DNA of 64,000 bases. Origin: Bradyrhizobium jicamae (GTDB taxonomy: Bacteria; Pseudomonadota; Alphaproteobacteria; Rhizobiales; Xanthobacteraceae). Where the stretch lies: the NCBI RefSeq assembly GCF_018130695.1, contig NZ_JAFCJX010000003.1, positions 1 to 64,000 on the forward strand, in the 5' to 3' direction. Below, piece by piece: positions 24,539 to 33,890 of the stretch (the stretch's first letter is position 1; the number at the start of each line of letters is the position of its first letter). The translations under genes and the position numbers were made by a program. The notes beneath the pieces were generated by a model. The model worked only from the letters and a program-made list of their open reading frames with translations. It did no database searches and was not told where the DNA came from.

Positions 24539-24630
24539 TTCTGCTCCTCCCGTCGCTGCGGCGCCTGCCAAACCGGCTTGTTCGGCTCCTCAGCCGGACA
24601 CGTCGGCGCTCTTGACTACTGTTGATTTAC

Positions 24631-24669
24631 AGATACTGATCGGTATTTCAAGTCAAATCGGTATGTCAA
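24631..24669 (-). promoter_or_regulatory. Promoter with AGATAC-N6-GTATTT operator (SBP-DoxX-tetR unit)
   Basis: On the minus strand TTGACATAC (24669-24661) is followed, at exactly the spacing seen at 20209-20247, by the near-perfect palindrome AGATAC-TGATCG-GTATTT (24631-24648). A second TCGGTAT half-site lies between them. It drives the SBP gene (24538) and lies in the divergent gap before the folD relic (24711). Confidence 0.75.
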
Positions 24670-24710
24670 TGGTCGCAGGGAACGAGCGCTAACGGCGCCG
24701 CTATGAGAAC

Positions 24711-25240
24711 ATGAGCGCCAGTATCATCGACGGAAGGAGCATTGCCGCGGAGCTACGCGGCCGCGCTGCCGACGAGGTCGCCCGCGTCAAACGCGAGCAC
24801 AATCTGATACCAGGGCTCGCGGTGGTCCTGGTCGGCAACGACCCCGCCAGCGAGGTCTACGCCCGTTCGAAGCACACTCAGACCCAAGCGGTCGGTATGA
24901 CCTCGTTCGAGCGCAAACTGCCGGCCGGGGGTCTCGCAAACCGAGCTGCTGGCCCTGATCGCAAAGCTCAATCGCGATCCCGCCGTGCATGGCATCCTGG
25001 TGCAGCTGCCGCTGCCGAAGGGCCTCAACACAGAAGCCGTCATTAACGCCATCGATCCCGCCAAGGACGTCGATGGCCTGCATCCGTACAATGCCGGCCG
25101 GCTCGCCGGCGGCTTCGAGGCGCTGTCGCCCTGCACGCCGCTCGGTTGCATCATCCTGTCCAAGAGCGTGCATGCCTCGCTCGAGGGCATGAATGCCATC
25201 GTCATCGGCCGTTCCAACCTGGTCGGCCGTCCGCTTGGAC
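24711..25240 (+). pseudogene. folD: Methylene-THF dehydrogenase/cyclohydrolase, truncated and frameshifted
   Basis: The first ~70 codons are a good FolD N-terminus ([47 protein letters not shown] with the catalytic Tyr/Lys region). A frameshift occurs near 24928. The frame then resumes as [48 protein letters not shown] and [13 protein letters not shown]. There it stops dead at a junction with an FAH gene fragment; the NADP-binding C-terminal third is lost. FolD would recycle the methylene-THF formed after LigM-type O-demethylation, so both parts of the THF route in this island are broken. Confidence 0.88.
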
Positions 25241-25645
25241 GCATATTGCCGGCTATTCGATCTACAACGACGTCAGCGTGCGTGATTGGCAGCGCCACGC
25301 TCAACAGATCGCGTCTGGCAAGAATTTCGTCGGCACCGGCCCGTTCGGGCCTTGGCTAGTCACTCCGGATGACATCGGCGATCCGACCAACCTCAAGATC
25401 GAGACCAGGGTCAACGGAGCAGTGATGCAGTCGGCCGAAACCTCCATGCTGATCTTTCCGGTTCCGCGGCTGATCGAGTACTGTTCGACAATCTTCGAAC
25501 TCGTGCCGGGTGACGTCATCGTTACCGGCACGCCGGCTGGAGTGGGTTTCACGCGCAAACCGCCGATTTTCCTGAAGCCGGGGACATTGTTGAGGTGGAG
25601 GTCGAGAAAATCGGCATGCTCAGAAACAGCGTCGTCGACGAGTGA
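25240..25645 (+). pseudogene. FAH-family protein, C-terminal fragment fused to folD relic
   Basis: From the junction the sequence reads [20 protein letters not shown]...[17 protein letters not shown]...GDVIVTGTPAGVGFTRKPPIF. It matches residues ~140-279 of the FAH protein at 15239 almost residue for residue. One base is missing near 25585, so the last ~20 codons (expected VEVEKIGMLRNSVVDE) are out of frame. The joint falls inside a short shared string (TGGACGCATAT), suggesting illegitimate recombination between folD and a second FAH gene. It lacks the metal-binding Glu pair and cannot be active. Confidence 0.85.
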
Positions 25646-25779
25646 CACGCAGCCCCTGCTGACATTGCAGACCGGGGAGGCGGGCGCCGGCACTTGGTAC
25701 CTGGATGAAATATTTGGGTTGCCGCGGAAGGGCGGCTCTACCTTTGAGAATGAAGCGAAGGTGTGCTTCGATGGCGACG

Positions 25780-26010
25780 CAGGGTCGCTCGAGCGGAGAA
25801 ATCTTGTCGGCAAGCATCGACAGTGCTTCCTGGTGGCTTGCGTTGTCGCGTCGAGACACCTTGGCAAGACCGCGATCAGCGCCTTCAACAAGTGGCTGAA
25901 GGCGTTCTGTGAACGCAAGCTGAAGGAGCCGTTTTCCTTATCTGATCCTAGACGCCCGCCACGAGCGCGTCAGGGAAGATGGCATCGCCATCCAGAAAGG
26001 TGTACTTCAA
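25780..26010 (+). pseudogene. IS256-family transposase fragment
   Basis: Two overlapping frames give GKTAISAFNKWLKAFCERKL then, after a shift, FPYLILDARHERVREDG followed by IAIQKGVL. In intact IS256-type transposases the second block contains the first catalytic Asp (YLILDARYE). Only the segment around this residue survives. It lies at the folD-FAH scar, so it may have caused the rearrangement. An IS6-like snippet (TWYLDEIF at about 25692) may be another relic, less sure. Confidence 0.6.
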
Positions 26011-26135
26011 ACTGAGATTATGCAAATCAGCCAAGACGAAGACCAAATCCGCACCTCTCATACCCTGGAAATGGACGCGGATAAGCGCGATGCCCCTGAT
26101 CATCCAAACGAGCCATCAAGTGCCAGGCGGGAGCG

Positions 26136-27092
26136 ATGAGCCGAAAAAGAAAGAAAGCCAACAAGCCAAAAAAAACGTTTGCAGGCTCATTGGTCGCGCG
26201 ACCACCCACTCCCCAACCCGAGCCGAGGGTATGTCCTTGGCTTGTGACCTCGAAAACCGACACCACAGCGTTTAGCAGGCTCTACGGTGTGGCGAGGCAC
26301 TATGCGGGTGCCAGCGACCGTTGGTGCGAGGTCCAACCCGGCGAGTTGCAGTTTCATTTTTCGGAATCCGATCCGGCGCGCGCCTTTGCTCGTTTCTGTC
26401 TAAAAAAAGGGTTGGATATTTCTCTCCGCGATAAGCGGAAGTCGGGAGAGTTGGAGGACCTGGATGCGTTGCGAGGTGAGATAAAGCAGCCGAGAGATGC
26501 AGCCCTGATGATGAAGGGCTTCCCGGAGAAGCGAACGTTTCCGATGCGTCTCGAACTGGCGGGGAATTACGCCGATGACGCAGTGGATTTCCTTCACCGG
26601 TATCGAGTCACTTTTTATTCGCAAGAGGTTGATTATCAGGGCATCAAGAGCAGGCGGGCCAAAGCCTACGTCGATTTGCGGATGGCGCTGGAAGCCCTGC
26701 TGAAGGCAATCCTCTGTTTGCGCTCTCCCTATTCGTTGGCGGGCAAGCCCCTCGTCGACAGCATTCGCCGATACTCTCATGACATCGATCGGCTCAGAAA
26801 AGCTGCCTTTAGAGGGGTTAAGCTGAATGAGGGGCAGGCGACGGCAATAGCCAAATGCAACATCGCTCCGGTTGATCTTCGGTACCAGTTTGACGCGATG
26901 AATTTTCGCGTTCCGAATGACCAAAACTACTACGACACGATCGGATCGAGCGCTTGGCTCAAGACGATCGAGGGGTTTGTTCAAGCAGGTCTGAAGAGGC
27001 TTCGGGCGGCCTTGGGCAGGCGATCCAAGATCGTGACAGGTAAGGTCGCGATACAGGAACTAAAGCGTCCATCGGACTACCCATCAGCATGA
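26136..27092 (+). CDS. Hypothetical protein with HEPN-like helical region, island cargo
   Basis: A 318-residue protein of unknown function. The N-terminus is very basic (RKRKKANKPKKT). Residues ~180-230 (KAYVDLRMALEALLKAILCLRS then a loop, RRYSHDIDRLRKAAF) resemble the conserved core of HEPN proteins: an E-x-LLKA helix followed by a loop and an H-D-I/L-x-x-L helix. The strict HEPN R-x4-H catalytic motif is not evident. Base composition is more AT-rich than the catabolic genes, and it stands next to the integrase, so it is likely a mobile cargo gene. A defence role is only a guess. Confidence 0.7.
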   Translation: MSRKRKKANKPKKTFAGSLVARPPTPQPEPRVCPWLVTSKTDTTAFSRLYGVARHYAGASDRWCEVQPGELQFHFSESDPARAFARFCLKKGLDISLRDKRKSGELEDLDALRGEIKQPRDAALMMKGFPEKRTFPMRLELAGNYADDAVDFLHRYRVTFYSQEVDYQGIKSRRAKAYVDLRMALEALLKAILCLRSPYSLAGKPLVDSIRRYSHDIDRLRKAAFRGVKLNEGQATAIAKCNIAPVDLRYQFDAMNFRVPNDQNYYDTIGSSAWLKTIEGFVQAGLKRLRAALGRRSKIVTGKVAIQELKRPSDYPSA

Positions 27093-27318
27093 AAAGTGCG
27101 TCACTCGCCATCAGTGATTCCTGGCCAACAAAATTTCCAACAAAGTGTCCATCTCCATTCATAGTCGATGTGTGAGCGCCTACTGCTCGCAAAATAAGTC
27201 TTGCAGAAGCGGAATTCGTTAGGATTCGGTTTACTTTCAGACTGGTCGCCTACTTGTTTGGGCACTTCGCCCGCTTCAATATCGACTGCCCACCGCCCGC
27301 ATTACCCCGTCGTTGGAT

Positions 27319-28455
27319 CTAACCACCCGGTCGCCAAATCCCGGTAGGGACGTGCTTCGGCGAAGCGCGGACAGAACTGCTAGGGCTGGTCAGCACTGAC
27401 AACCACTTCCATCGCGCATACTTGTCGCCGGTCTGACGCAAGTGTGTATAGCGCTTGAGACTCGACCAAGAACGATGCCCCGACACTGCAGCCACTTGAG
27501 GAATGTTGCGACCTATCTCAAATAGTCTTGAAATACCATCGTGACGAAGATCATGCAGATGCAAGTCGATGATCTCGAGGAATTGGCATGCGCGCGTGAA
27601 ATTTGTTCCAATAGTGTCGCCGCAATAGGGAAAGATTTCTTCGCGGCTCTTGGGCATGGAGAGAATGATCTGAAGCGCTTCCTGCGGTAGATCGCACCAT
27701 ACGTCATTCCCGATCTTCTCTCCGGGATTCTTCATATCCCGGATCAAAACACGGCTTCCTTCCGCGTCGAGGTTCTTCCACGATATCCGCGTAATCTCCT
27801 CGAGGCGACGCGTTGAAAATATCGCGAAACCAATGATCTTCTGCATCGGAATGGACGATGGTCGGCGCTTCAGCCGTTCGCCGAAATATTCGAGGATCTT
27901 GTCGAGCTCTTCGAGGGACGGACGTCGATCGCGCTCGCGGCTCTTACCTGCAATACCGAGACGCCTCGCCACTACGAAGGCGTCCTTCATTGCGGTCTGA
28001 TCAAGCGGGTATGACCATGCCGGCTTGGCCACGGCAAAGACTGCCCCCAAATGTGAAAGGTAGTTACCGACCGTTGACGGAGCGACGTTGACTATCAGTT
28101 CATTTGCAAGCGCTACGACATCAGTGCTCGTGATTTCCGAACACCTCTTATTCCCTATGTCGTAGTTCTTGATGGCTCGCAGAACCTGCGCCTTGGTCCG
28201 CCCAATCTTCTTTATGGATTCATCTGTGTACCGGTCGATAACTCCAGCTAGAGTGGGGTCTGGCGCTTCGAGACGTTCTAGGGCGCCGGGTTTGGCAAGT
28301 TCCTTTTCCCGTTTTTCGAGCCAAGCTGAGGCTGCCTGTCGCCGATCGAACGTTCGATTTTCCCGATGCACGATCTTGCCAGCTCGCTTGATAAGGAGCT
28401 GGGCTTGATATCCTGTAGAGCCATCACTTCGTTTGCGTTGGACGACCGTTCCCAT
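27319..28455 (-). CDS. int: Tyrosine-recombinase integrase beside dusA
   Basis: A 378-residue phage/ICE-type integrase. An SAM-like core-binding domain (~65-155) is followed by the catalytic domain with Arg in FSTRRLEE (R216/R217), H301-D-L-R304-H305, H327 in GHRSW and nucleophile Y336 in KRYTHL. ATG 28455 opens the conserved MGTVVQRKRSDGSTGYQAQ start; the longer frame to 28542 covers a repeated promoter-like region. The gene lies immediately upstream of dusA, divergently oriented. dusA-specific integrases typically cut near the 5' end of dusA and lie next to it. It should be the right-end recombinase of the island to its left. Confidence 0.93.
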   Translation of the reverse strand: MGTVVQRKRSDGSTGYQAQLLIKRAGKIVHRENRTFDRRQAASAWLEKREKELAKPGALERLEAPDPTLAGVIDRYTDESIKKIGRTKAQVLRAIKNYDIGNKRCSEITSTDVVALANELIVNVAPSTVGNYLSHLGAVFAVAKPAWSYPLDQTAMKDAFVVARRLGIAGKSRERDRRPSLEELDKILEYFGERLKRRPSSIPMQKIIGFAIFSTRRLEEITRISWKNLDAEGSRVLIRDMKNPGEKIGNDVWCDLPQEALQIILSMPKSREEIFPYCGDTIGTNFTRACQFLEIIDLHLHDLRHDGISRLFEIGRNIPQVAAVSGHRSWSSLKRYTHLRQTGDKYARWKWLSVLTSPSSSVRASPKHVPTGIWRPGG

Positions 28456-28470
28456 CTTGGATGCCTCGTT

Positions 28471-28512
28471 TTCGGTACTGCATGGGCGTCTTCGGTACTG
28501 CACTGCAGTACC
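28471..28512. repeat. Paired TTCGGTACTGCA repeats with an inverted half (integrase upstream region)
   Basis: TTCGGTACTGCA occurs at 28471 and 28491, and the inverted string TGCAGTACC at 28504. The array stands between the integrase start and dusA. It could be arm-type integrase sites, an excisionase site or an operator of int. Confidence 0.6.
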
Positions 28513-28589
28513 ATAGGTACCAAAATGGATGAAAATGGCCAAAAAACGAGTTGAAAAGAAAAATTCAGAAGTGTCTATAAGTTGCTGAT

Positions 28590-29600
28590 ATGACCGAAAA
28601 AACTGCGAATATCTACGATGCTCCTTTCTCCGTCGCCCCGATGATGGACTGGACCGATCGGCATTGCCGGGTGTTCCACCGTCTCATGACGCGGCGGGCG
28701 CTGCTTTATACGGAGATGCTGACGACCGGCGCCATCATCCATGGCGATCGGGCGCGGTTGCTTGGCTTTGATGTGAGCGAGCATCCCCTGGCGCTGCAGC
28801 TCGGCGGGTCCGATCCGCGCGATCTCGCGACCGCCGCTCGGATCGGCGAGGACTTTGGTTATGACGAGATCAATCTCAATGTCGGCTGTCCGTCCGATCG
28901 GGTGAAGGATGGCCGCTTCGGCGCGTGCCTGATGGCGGAGCCCGCGCTCGTGGCTGACGGTGTCGCGGCGATGAAGCGCGCGGTGAAGATTCCCGTCACC
29001 GTGAAATGCCGCATCGGCATCGACGATCAGGATCCCGAGGTCGCGCTCGATACGCTGGCGCATGGTGTGGTCGCGGCCGGCGCCGATGCCTTGATCGTGC
29101 ATGCGCGCAAGGCCTGGTTGAACGGGTTGTCGCCGAAGGAGAACCGCGACATCCCGCCGCTCGATTACGACCGCGTCTATCGGCTGAAGGCCGCGTTGCC
29201 GCACGTTCCTGTCGTCATCAATGGCGGCATTGCGAGCGTGGCCGAGGCAAAGGCGCATCTTGCGCATGTCGATGGCGTGATGCTCGGACGCGCGGCCTAC
29301 CAGGAGCCGTGGCGGCTGCTTGCGGTCGATCCTGAGTTCTTCGGCGAAGCGGCGCCGCAGGCGACGATGAAGGACGTATTCGCCGCGATGATGCCTTACA
29401 TCGAGGCGCAGCTGGCGCGGGGCACGCGGCTGCATGCGATGACGCGGCACTTCGTCGGTGCGTTCCACGGCGTGCCCGGCGCGCGCGCGTTCCGCAGGCA
29501 TCTGGCGGAGAATGGCGTCAAGGCTGACGCCGGCGTCAATGTGCTGCGCGACGCGATCGCGCTGGTCGACGATCGCGCGCTCGCGACTATGGCGGCTTAG
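28590..29600 (+). CDS. dusA: tRNA-dihydrouridine synthase A
   Basis: A 336-residue FMN-dependent TIM-barrel enzyme that reduces uridines in the tRNA D-loop (U20/U20a). Seen: PFSVAPMMDWTDRHCR, TEMLTTGAIIHGDR, NLNVGCPSDRV with catalytic C100, HARKAWLNGLSPKENR and INGGI. Length and motifs are complete. The first ten codons are AT-rich relative to the rest and lie against the integrase, as expected if the mobile element rebuilt the 5' end of the gene on insertion, so the promoter may come from the island. Confidence 0.95.
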   Translation: MTEKTANIYDAPFSVAPMMDWTDRHCRVFHRLMTRRALLYTEMLTTGAIIHGDRARLLGFDVSEHPLALQLGGSDPRDLATAARIGEDFGYDEINLNVGCPSDRVKDGRFGACLMAEPALVADGVAAMKRAVKIPVTVKCRIGIDDQDPEVALDTLAHGVVAAGADALIVHARKAWLNGLSPKENRDIPPLDYDRVYRLKAALPHVPVVINGGIASVAEAKAHLAHVDGVMLGRAAYQEPWRLLAVDPEFFGEAAPQATMKDVFAAMMPYIEAQLARGTRLHAMTRHFVGAFHGVPGARAFRRHLAENGVKADAGVNVLRDAIALVDDRALATMAA

Positions 29601-29606
29601 CGCGAT

Positions 29607-30146
29607 CTACTTGGCGCGGCGATCCGCGAGCTCCGGATAGCCGTTCAGGGTCAGCTTGTCGGCCCGCACGCCCCAGCTTTCCAGGCGGTCGAGGAAGCTC
29701 ATACCGAGCAGATTGGCCCTCATCTGGCCGCGCTGCACGACCAGCGCAGGCACCGATTTCTCAACGAGCTTGCCGACCGCGAGGCGGTCGAGCGTCAGCC
29801 GCGCCGCCTTGGTGTGACCGCCGGCGGTTTCCAGATCGACATTATATTCGAGCATGTCGGTCGGCAGGCCGATTGCTTTCGCGGTTTCCCAGGTCAGCAC
29901 GACGGAGGTCGCGCCGGTGTCGATCACCATCGGCGCGCTGACGCCGTTGATCTTGGCGCGGAAGGCGAACTCGCCTCCATGGCCGCGCGCGATCTCGACC
30001 GCAGGGGGAGGGGCGAGGCTACCGCGGTGACCGAGGAAATGCGAGACGTGGTTCTTGGCGCGCGCGATCTGCGCGGGATCGCCATAGGCCACGACCGCGC
30101 CGGCGGTCGCCACCAGCATCAGCAGGACGAGGACGATGCGGCTCAT
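29607..30146 (-). CDS. TIGR02281-type retropepsin-like aspartic protease
   Basis: A 179-residue secreted or membrane-tethered aspartic protease of clan AA. An N-terminal hydrophobic anchor (RIVLVLLMLVATAGAVVAYG) is followed by a single retropepsin domain with the catalytic VIDTGATSVVLT motif; such proteins work as dimers. The C-terminus carries LLGMSFLDRLESW, the usual second signature. ATG 30146 with GGGAGGG upstream is used rather than 30161. It follows the DUF1289 gene closely and is convergent with dusA. Confidence 0.9.
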   Translation of the reverse strand: MSRIVLVLLMLVATAGAVVAYGDPAQIARAKNHVSHFLGHRGSLAPPPAVEIARGHGGEFAFRAKINGVSAPMVIDTGATSVVLTWETAKAIGLPTDMLEYNVDLETAGGHTKAARLTLDRLAVGKLVEKSVPALVVQRGQMRANLLGMSFLDRLESWGVRADKLTLNGYPELADRRAK

Positions 30147-30174
30147 TGCGCGCCCTCCCATGCAGCACGGTCGT

Positions 30175-30378
30175 TCAGGCGCGCCTGGGACGCGGCTCCA
30201 TGCGCGGCAAACCGGCCTCCGTCATGCGCGCGGGCAGCAGCGCCATCACGTCCAGCCTTTCCGCGCGGTCCATCTTGTGCCAGCGCGCGATCTCCGGAAG
30301 CGTGCGGCCGCATCCGAAGCAGAGCTTGGTCTTGGGATCCATCATGCAGACTGCGATACACGGCGTGTCTTGGCTCAT
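30175..30378 (-). CDS. DUF1289 small cysteine protein
   Basis: A 67-residue protein with the DUF1289 pattern TPCIAVCMMDPKTKLCFGCGRTLPEIARW: four cysteines likely to bind a metal or iron-sulfur cluster. This domain is common as a small stand-alone protein in alphaproteobacteria. ATG 30378 starts the conserved block; an upstream in-frame ATG at 30414 is less likely. It is followed by the aspartic protease gene. Confidence 0.9.
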   Translation of the reverse strand: MSQDTPCIAVCMMDPKTKLCFGCGRTLPEIARWHKMDRAERLDVMALLPARMTEAGLPRMEPRPRRA

Positions 30379-30459
30379 TCTGGAAGTGTTGAACGTTTTC
30401 GGCCGCTTCTGCAAGCCGCTCAGGGCGCGGTGAATGCATCGCGCCCTGATCCTTCTGGA

Positions 30460-32058
<1,599 letters not shown>

Positions 32059-32182
32059 AAACAACACAAACCCTGCCCACGAACCGCGCGGGCTTTTGCA
32101 TTGTCTATCTGTGCCGCCAAATCCTTAAGCGATGACTTAAAGAGCTAAAGAATCCCGTTAACGCGAGGTTAAATTAACTTTT

Positions 32183-32247
32183 GCTCTCACCCCGCGATCC
32201 GCCTTCGCCCGAAGGCGGGCTTCGGCGAGACGAGGCGGGGTGAGAGC
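32183..32247. repeat. REP-like inverted repeat
   Basis: GCTCTCACCCCGC and GCGGGGTGAGAGC enclose a nested hairpin (GCCTTCGCCCGAAGGC). It lies just after the end of the dehydrogenase gene at 32257 on the minus strand and may also end its transcript. It resembles the blocks at 45100 and 50155. Confidence 0.6.
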
Positions 32248-32256
32248 GGGACACGA

Positions 32257-33129
32257 TTACCGCGACAGCCGGGCCAACAGGCTCGACGTATCCCAGCGCT
32301 TGCCGCCCATCTTCTCGACCTCGGCATAGAACTGGTCGACCAGGGCGGTGACCGGCAGGTTGGCGCCGTTGCGGCGGGCTTCGGCGAGCGAGATCGAGAG
32401 GTCCTTGCGCATCCATTCGACCGCGAAGCCGAAATCGTACTTGCCCTCGTTCATAGTCTTGTAGCGGTTCTCCATCTGCCAGGACTGCGCTGCGCCCTTG
32501 GAGATGGTCTCGATCACGGCTGGTACGTCGAGACCGCTCTTCTTGGCGAAGTGGATGCCCTCGGAGAGACCCTGCACCAGGCCCGCGATGCAGATCTGGT
32601 TGACCATCTTGGTCAGCTGGCCGGATCCAGCGGGCCCGAGCAGCTTGCACATCCGCGCATAGGCGCCTGATATGATCGGCTCGGCGCCGGCATAGGCATC
32701 ATCAGCGCCGCCGCACATCACAGTGAGCACGCCGTTCTCGGCGCCGGCCTGGCCGCCGGAGACGGGGGCATCGACGAATTTGAAGCCGGCCTTGGTGGCG
32801 GCCGCGTCGAGCTCGCGGGCGACCTCGGCAGAGGCGGTGGTGTGGTCGACGAAGGTCGCGCCCTTCTTCATGCCGGCGAATGCGCCATCGGGGCCGATCG
32901 TGACCGCGCGAAGGTCGTTGTCATTGCCGACGCAGCACATCACGAAGTCCTGGCCCTCGGCGGCCGCCTTCGGGGTCGCCGCGGTCTTGCCGCCGAACTT
33001 GTCGGCCCATTCCTTCGCCTTCGCCGCGGTCCGGTTGTAGACGGTGATCTCATGGCCGCCCTTTTTCACGAGGTGTCCCGCCATCGGGAAACCCATCACG
33101 CCGAGACCGAGAAAAGCGACTTTAGCCAT
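32257..33129 (-). CDS. 3-hydroxyisobutyrate dehydrogenase-family NAD(P)-oxidoreductase
   Basis: A 290-residue beta-hydroxyacid dehydrogenase. Seen: Rossmann motif FLGLGVMGFPMAGHLVKKGG, the substrate motif DAPVSGGQAGAENG, and catalytic Lys in GQLTKMVNQ. The family reduces or oxidises 3-hydroxyisobutyrate, tartronate semialdehyde or similar acids (MmsB/GarR/GlxR); the exact substrate is not readable. ATG 33129 is used; the longer frame to 33261 has no conserved residues. Confidence 0.92.
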   Translation of the reverse strand: MAKVAFLGLGVMGFPMAGHLVKKGGHEITVYNRTAAKAKEWADKFGGKTAATPKAAAEGQDFVMCCVGNDNDLRAVTIGPDGAFAGMKKGATFVDHTTASAEVARELDAAATKAGFKFVDAPVSGGQAGAENGVLTVMCGGADDAYAGAEPIISGAYARMCKLLGPAGSGQLTKMVNQICIAGLVQGLSEGIHFAKKSGLDVPAVIETISKGAAQSWQMENRYKTMNEGKYDFGFAVEWMRKDLSISLAEARRNGANLPVTALVDQFYAEVEKMGGKRWDTSSLLARLSR

Positions 33130-33341
33130 GTGTGCTACCTTGTTTTTTTGCCCTGGAAATTGGCTCGATTTGCCTTTGGAGCCGCGCCGGCCACGTTTGC
33201 CGCAGTCCGGGTGTTCCCGCGGAGGGAGGCCGCACCATACCCCCTGCGCAGGTAAGGGCAACGCCTTCGTTGGGTGGCAGGGACGCGTTTTGTGCTAGGC
33301 TGACGCACCTTAAGAACCACACAAAAATGGGAGTGTCTCGC

Positions 33342-33779
33342 ATGGGCGTGAGCGTGGGTGTGCTCGATCATTTCAACATCCGGACCCGGAATCTTGGCGA
33401 CACCGTCCGCTTCTACGAGGACATTCTGGGCCTGGAAAAAGGCCCGCGGCCGAATTTCGCCTTCCCCGGCGCCTGGATGTACAGCGAGGGCAAGGCGGTG
33501 GTGCATCTGGTCGATATTTCCAGGACTGATGAGGCGCAGAAGCCCGATTCCGGCGTGGTCCATCACGTCGCCTTTGCCAGCCAGGGCTTTGCCGGGATGA
33601 AGAGCCGGCTGCAGTCCAAGGGCATGGAATTCGACTCCCGCCAGGTTCCGGGCGGCGACCTCTGGCAGATCTTCGTCAACGACCCCAACGGGGTCATGAT
33701 CGAGCTGAATTACGAGGCCGCCAAGGAGGAGGGCGGGGCGGCCCCGGCCGAACGGCGGGATGACGTCGGAGCGAGGTAG
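33342..33779 (+). CDS. VOC/glyoxalase-fold protein
   Basis: A 145-residue single-chain vicinal-oxygen-chelate protein with metal-ligand positions H in VLDHFNIRT, H in VVHLVD and VHHVAF, and E in IELNYE. Too small for a ring-cleavage enzyme and probably a dimeric lyase or isomerase of unknown substrate. ATG 33342 has TGGGAG upstream; the nearby ATG 33327 is an alternative. Confidence 0.85.
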   Translation: MGVSVGVLDHFNIRTRNLGDTVRFYEDILGLEKGPRPNFAFPGAWMYSEGKAVVHLVDISRTDEAQKPDSGVVHHVAFASQGFAGMKSRLQSKGMEFDSRQVPGGDLWQIFVNDPNGVMIELNYEAAKEEGGAAPAERRDDVGAR

Positions 33780-33890
33780 AATTCTGCGCTGCAACGTTCT
33801 AATGGGTCGCATCGGGGCATGATCCGGAAAAGTGTGAAGCGGTTTTCCGACCAGATCATGCCCACTTGAAACGTCCCAGGAGATGCGGTC

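Noticed and set aside
25146..26015. A 289-codon plus-strand frame across folD, FAH and IS relics
   Set aside because: It strings together an out-of-frame folD stretch, an in-frame FAH piece and out-of-frame tails, so it is an accident of the chimera rather than a gene.
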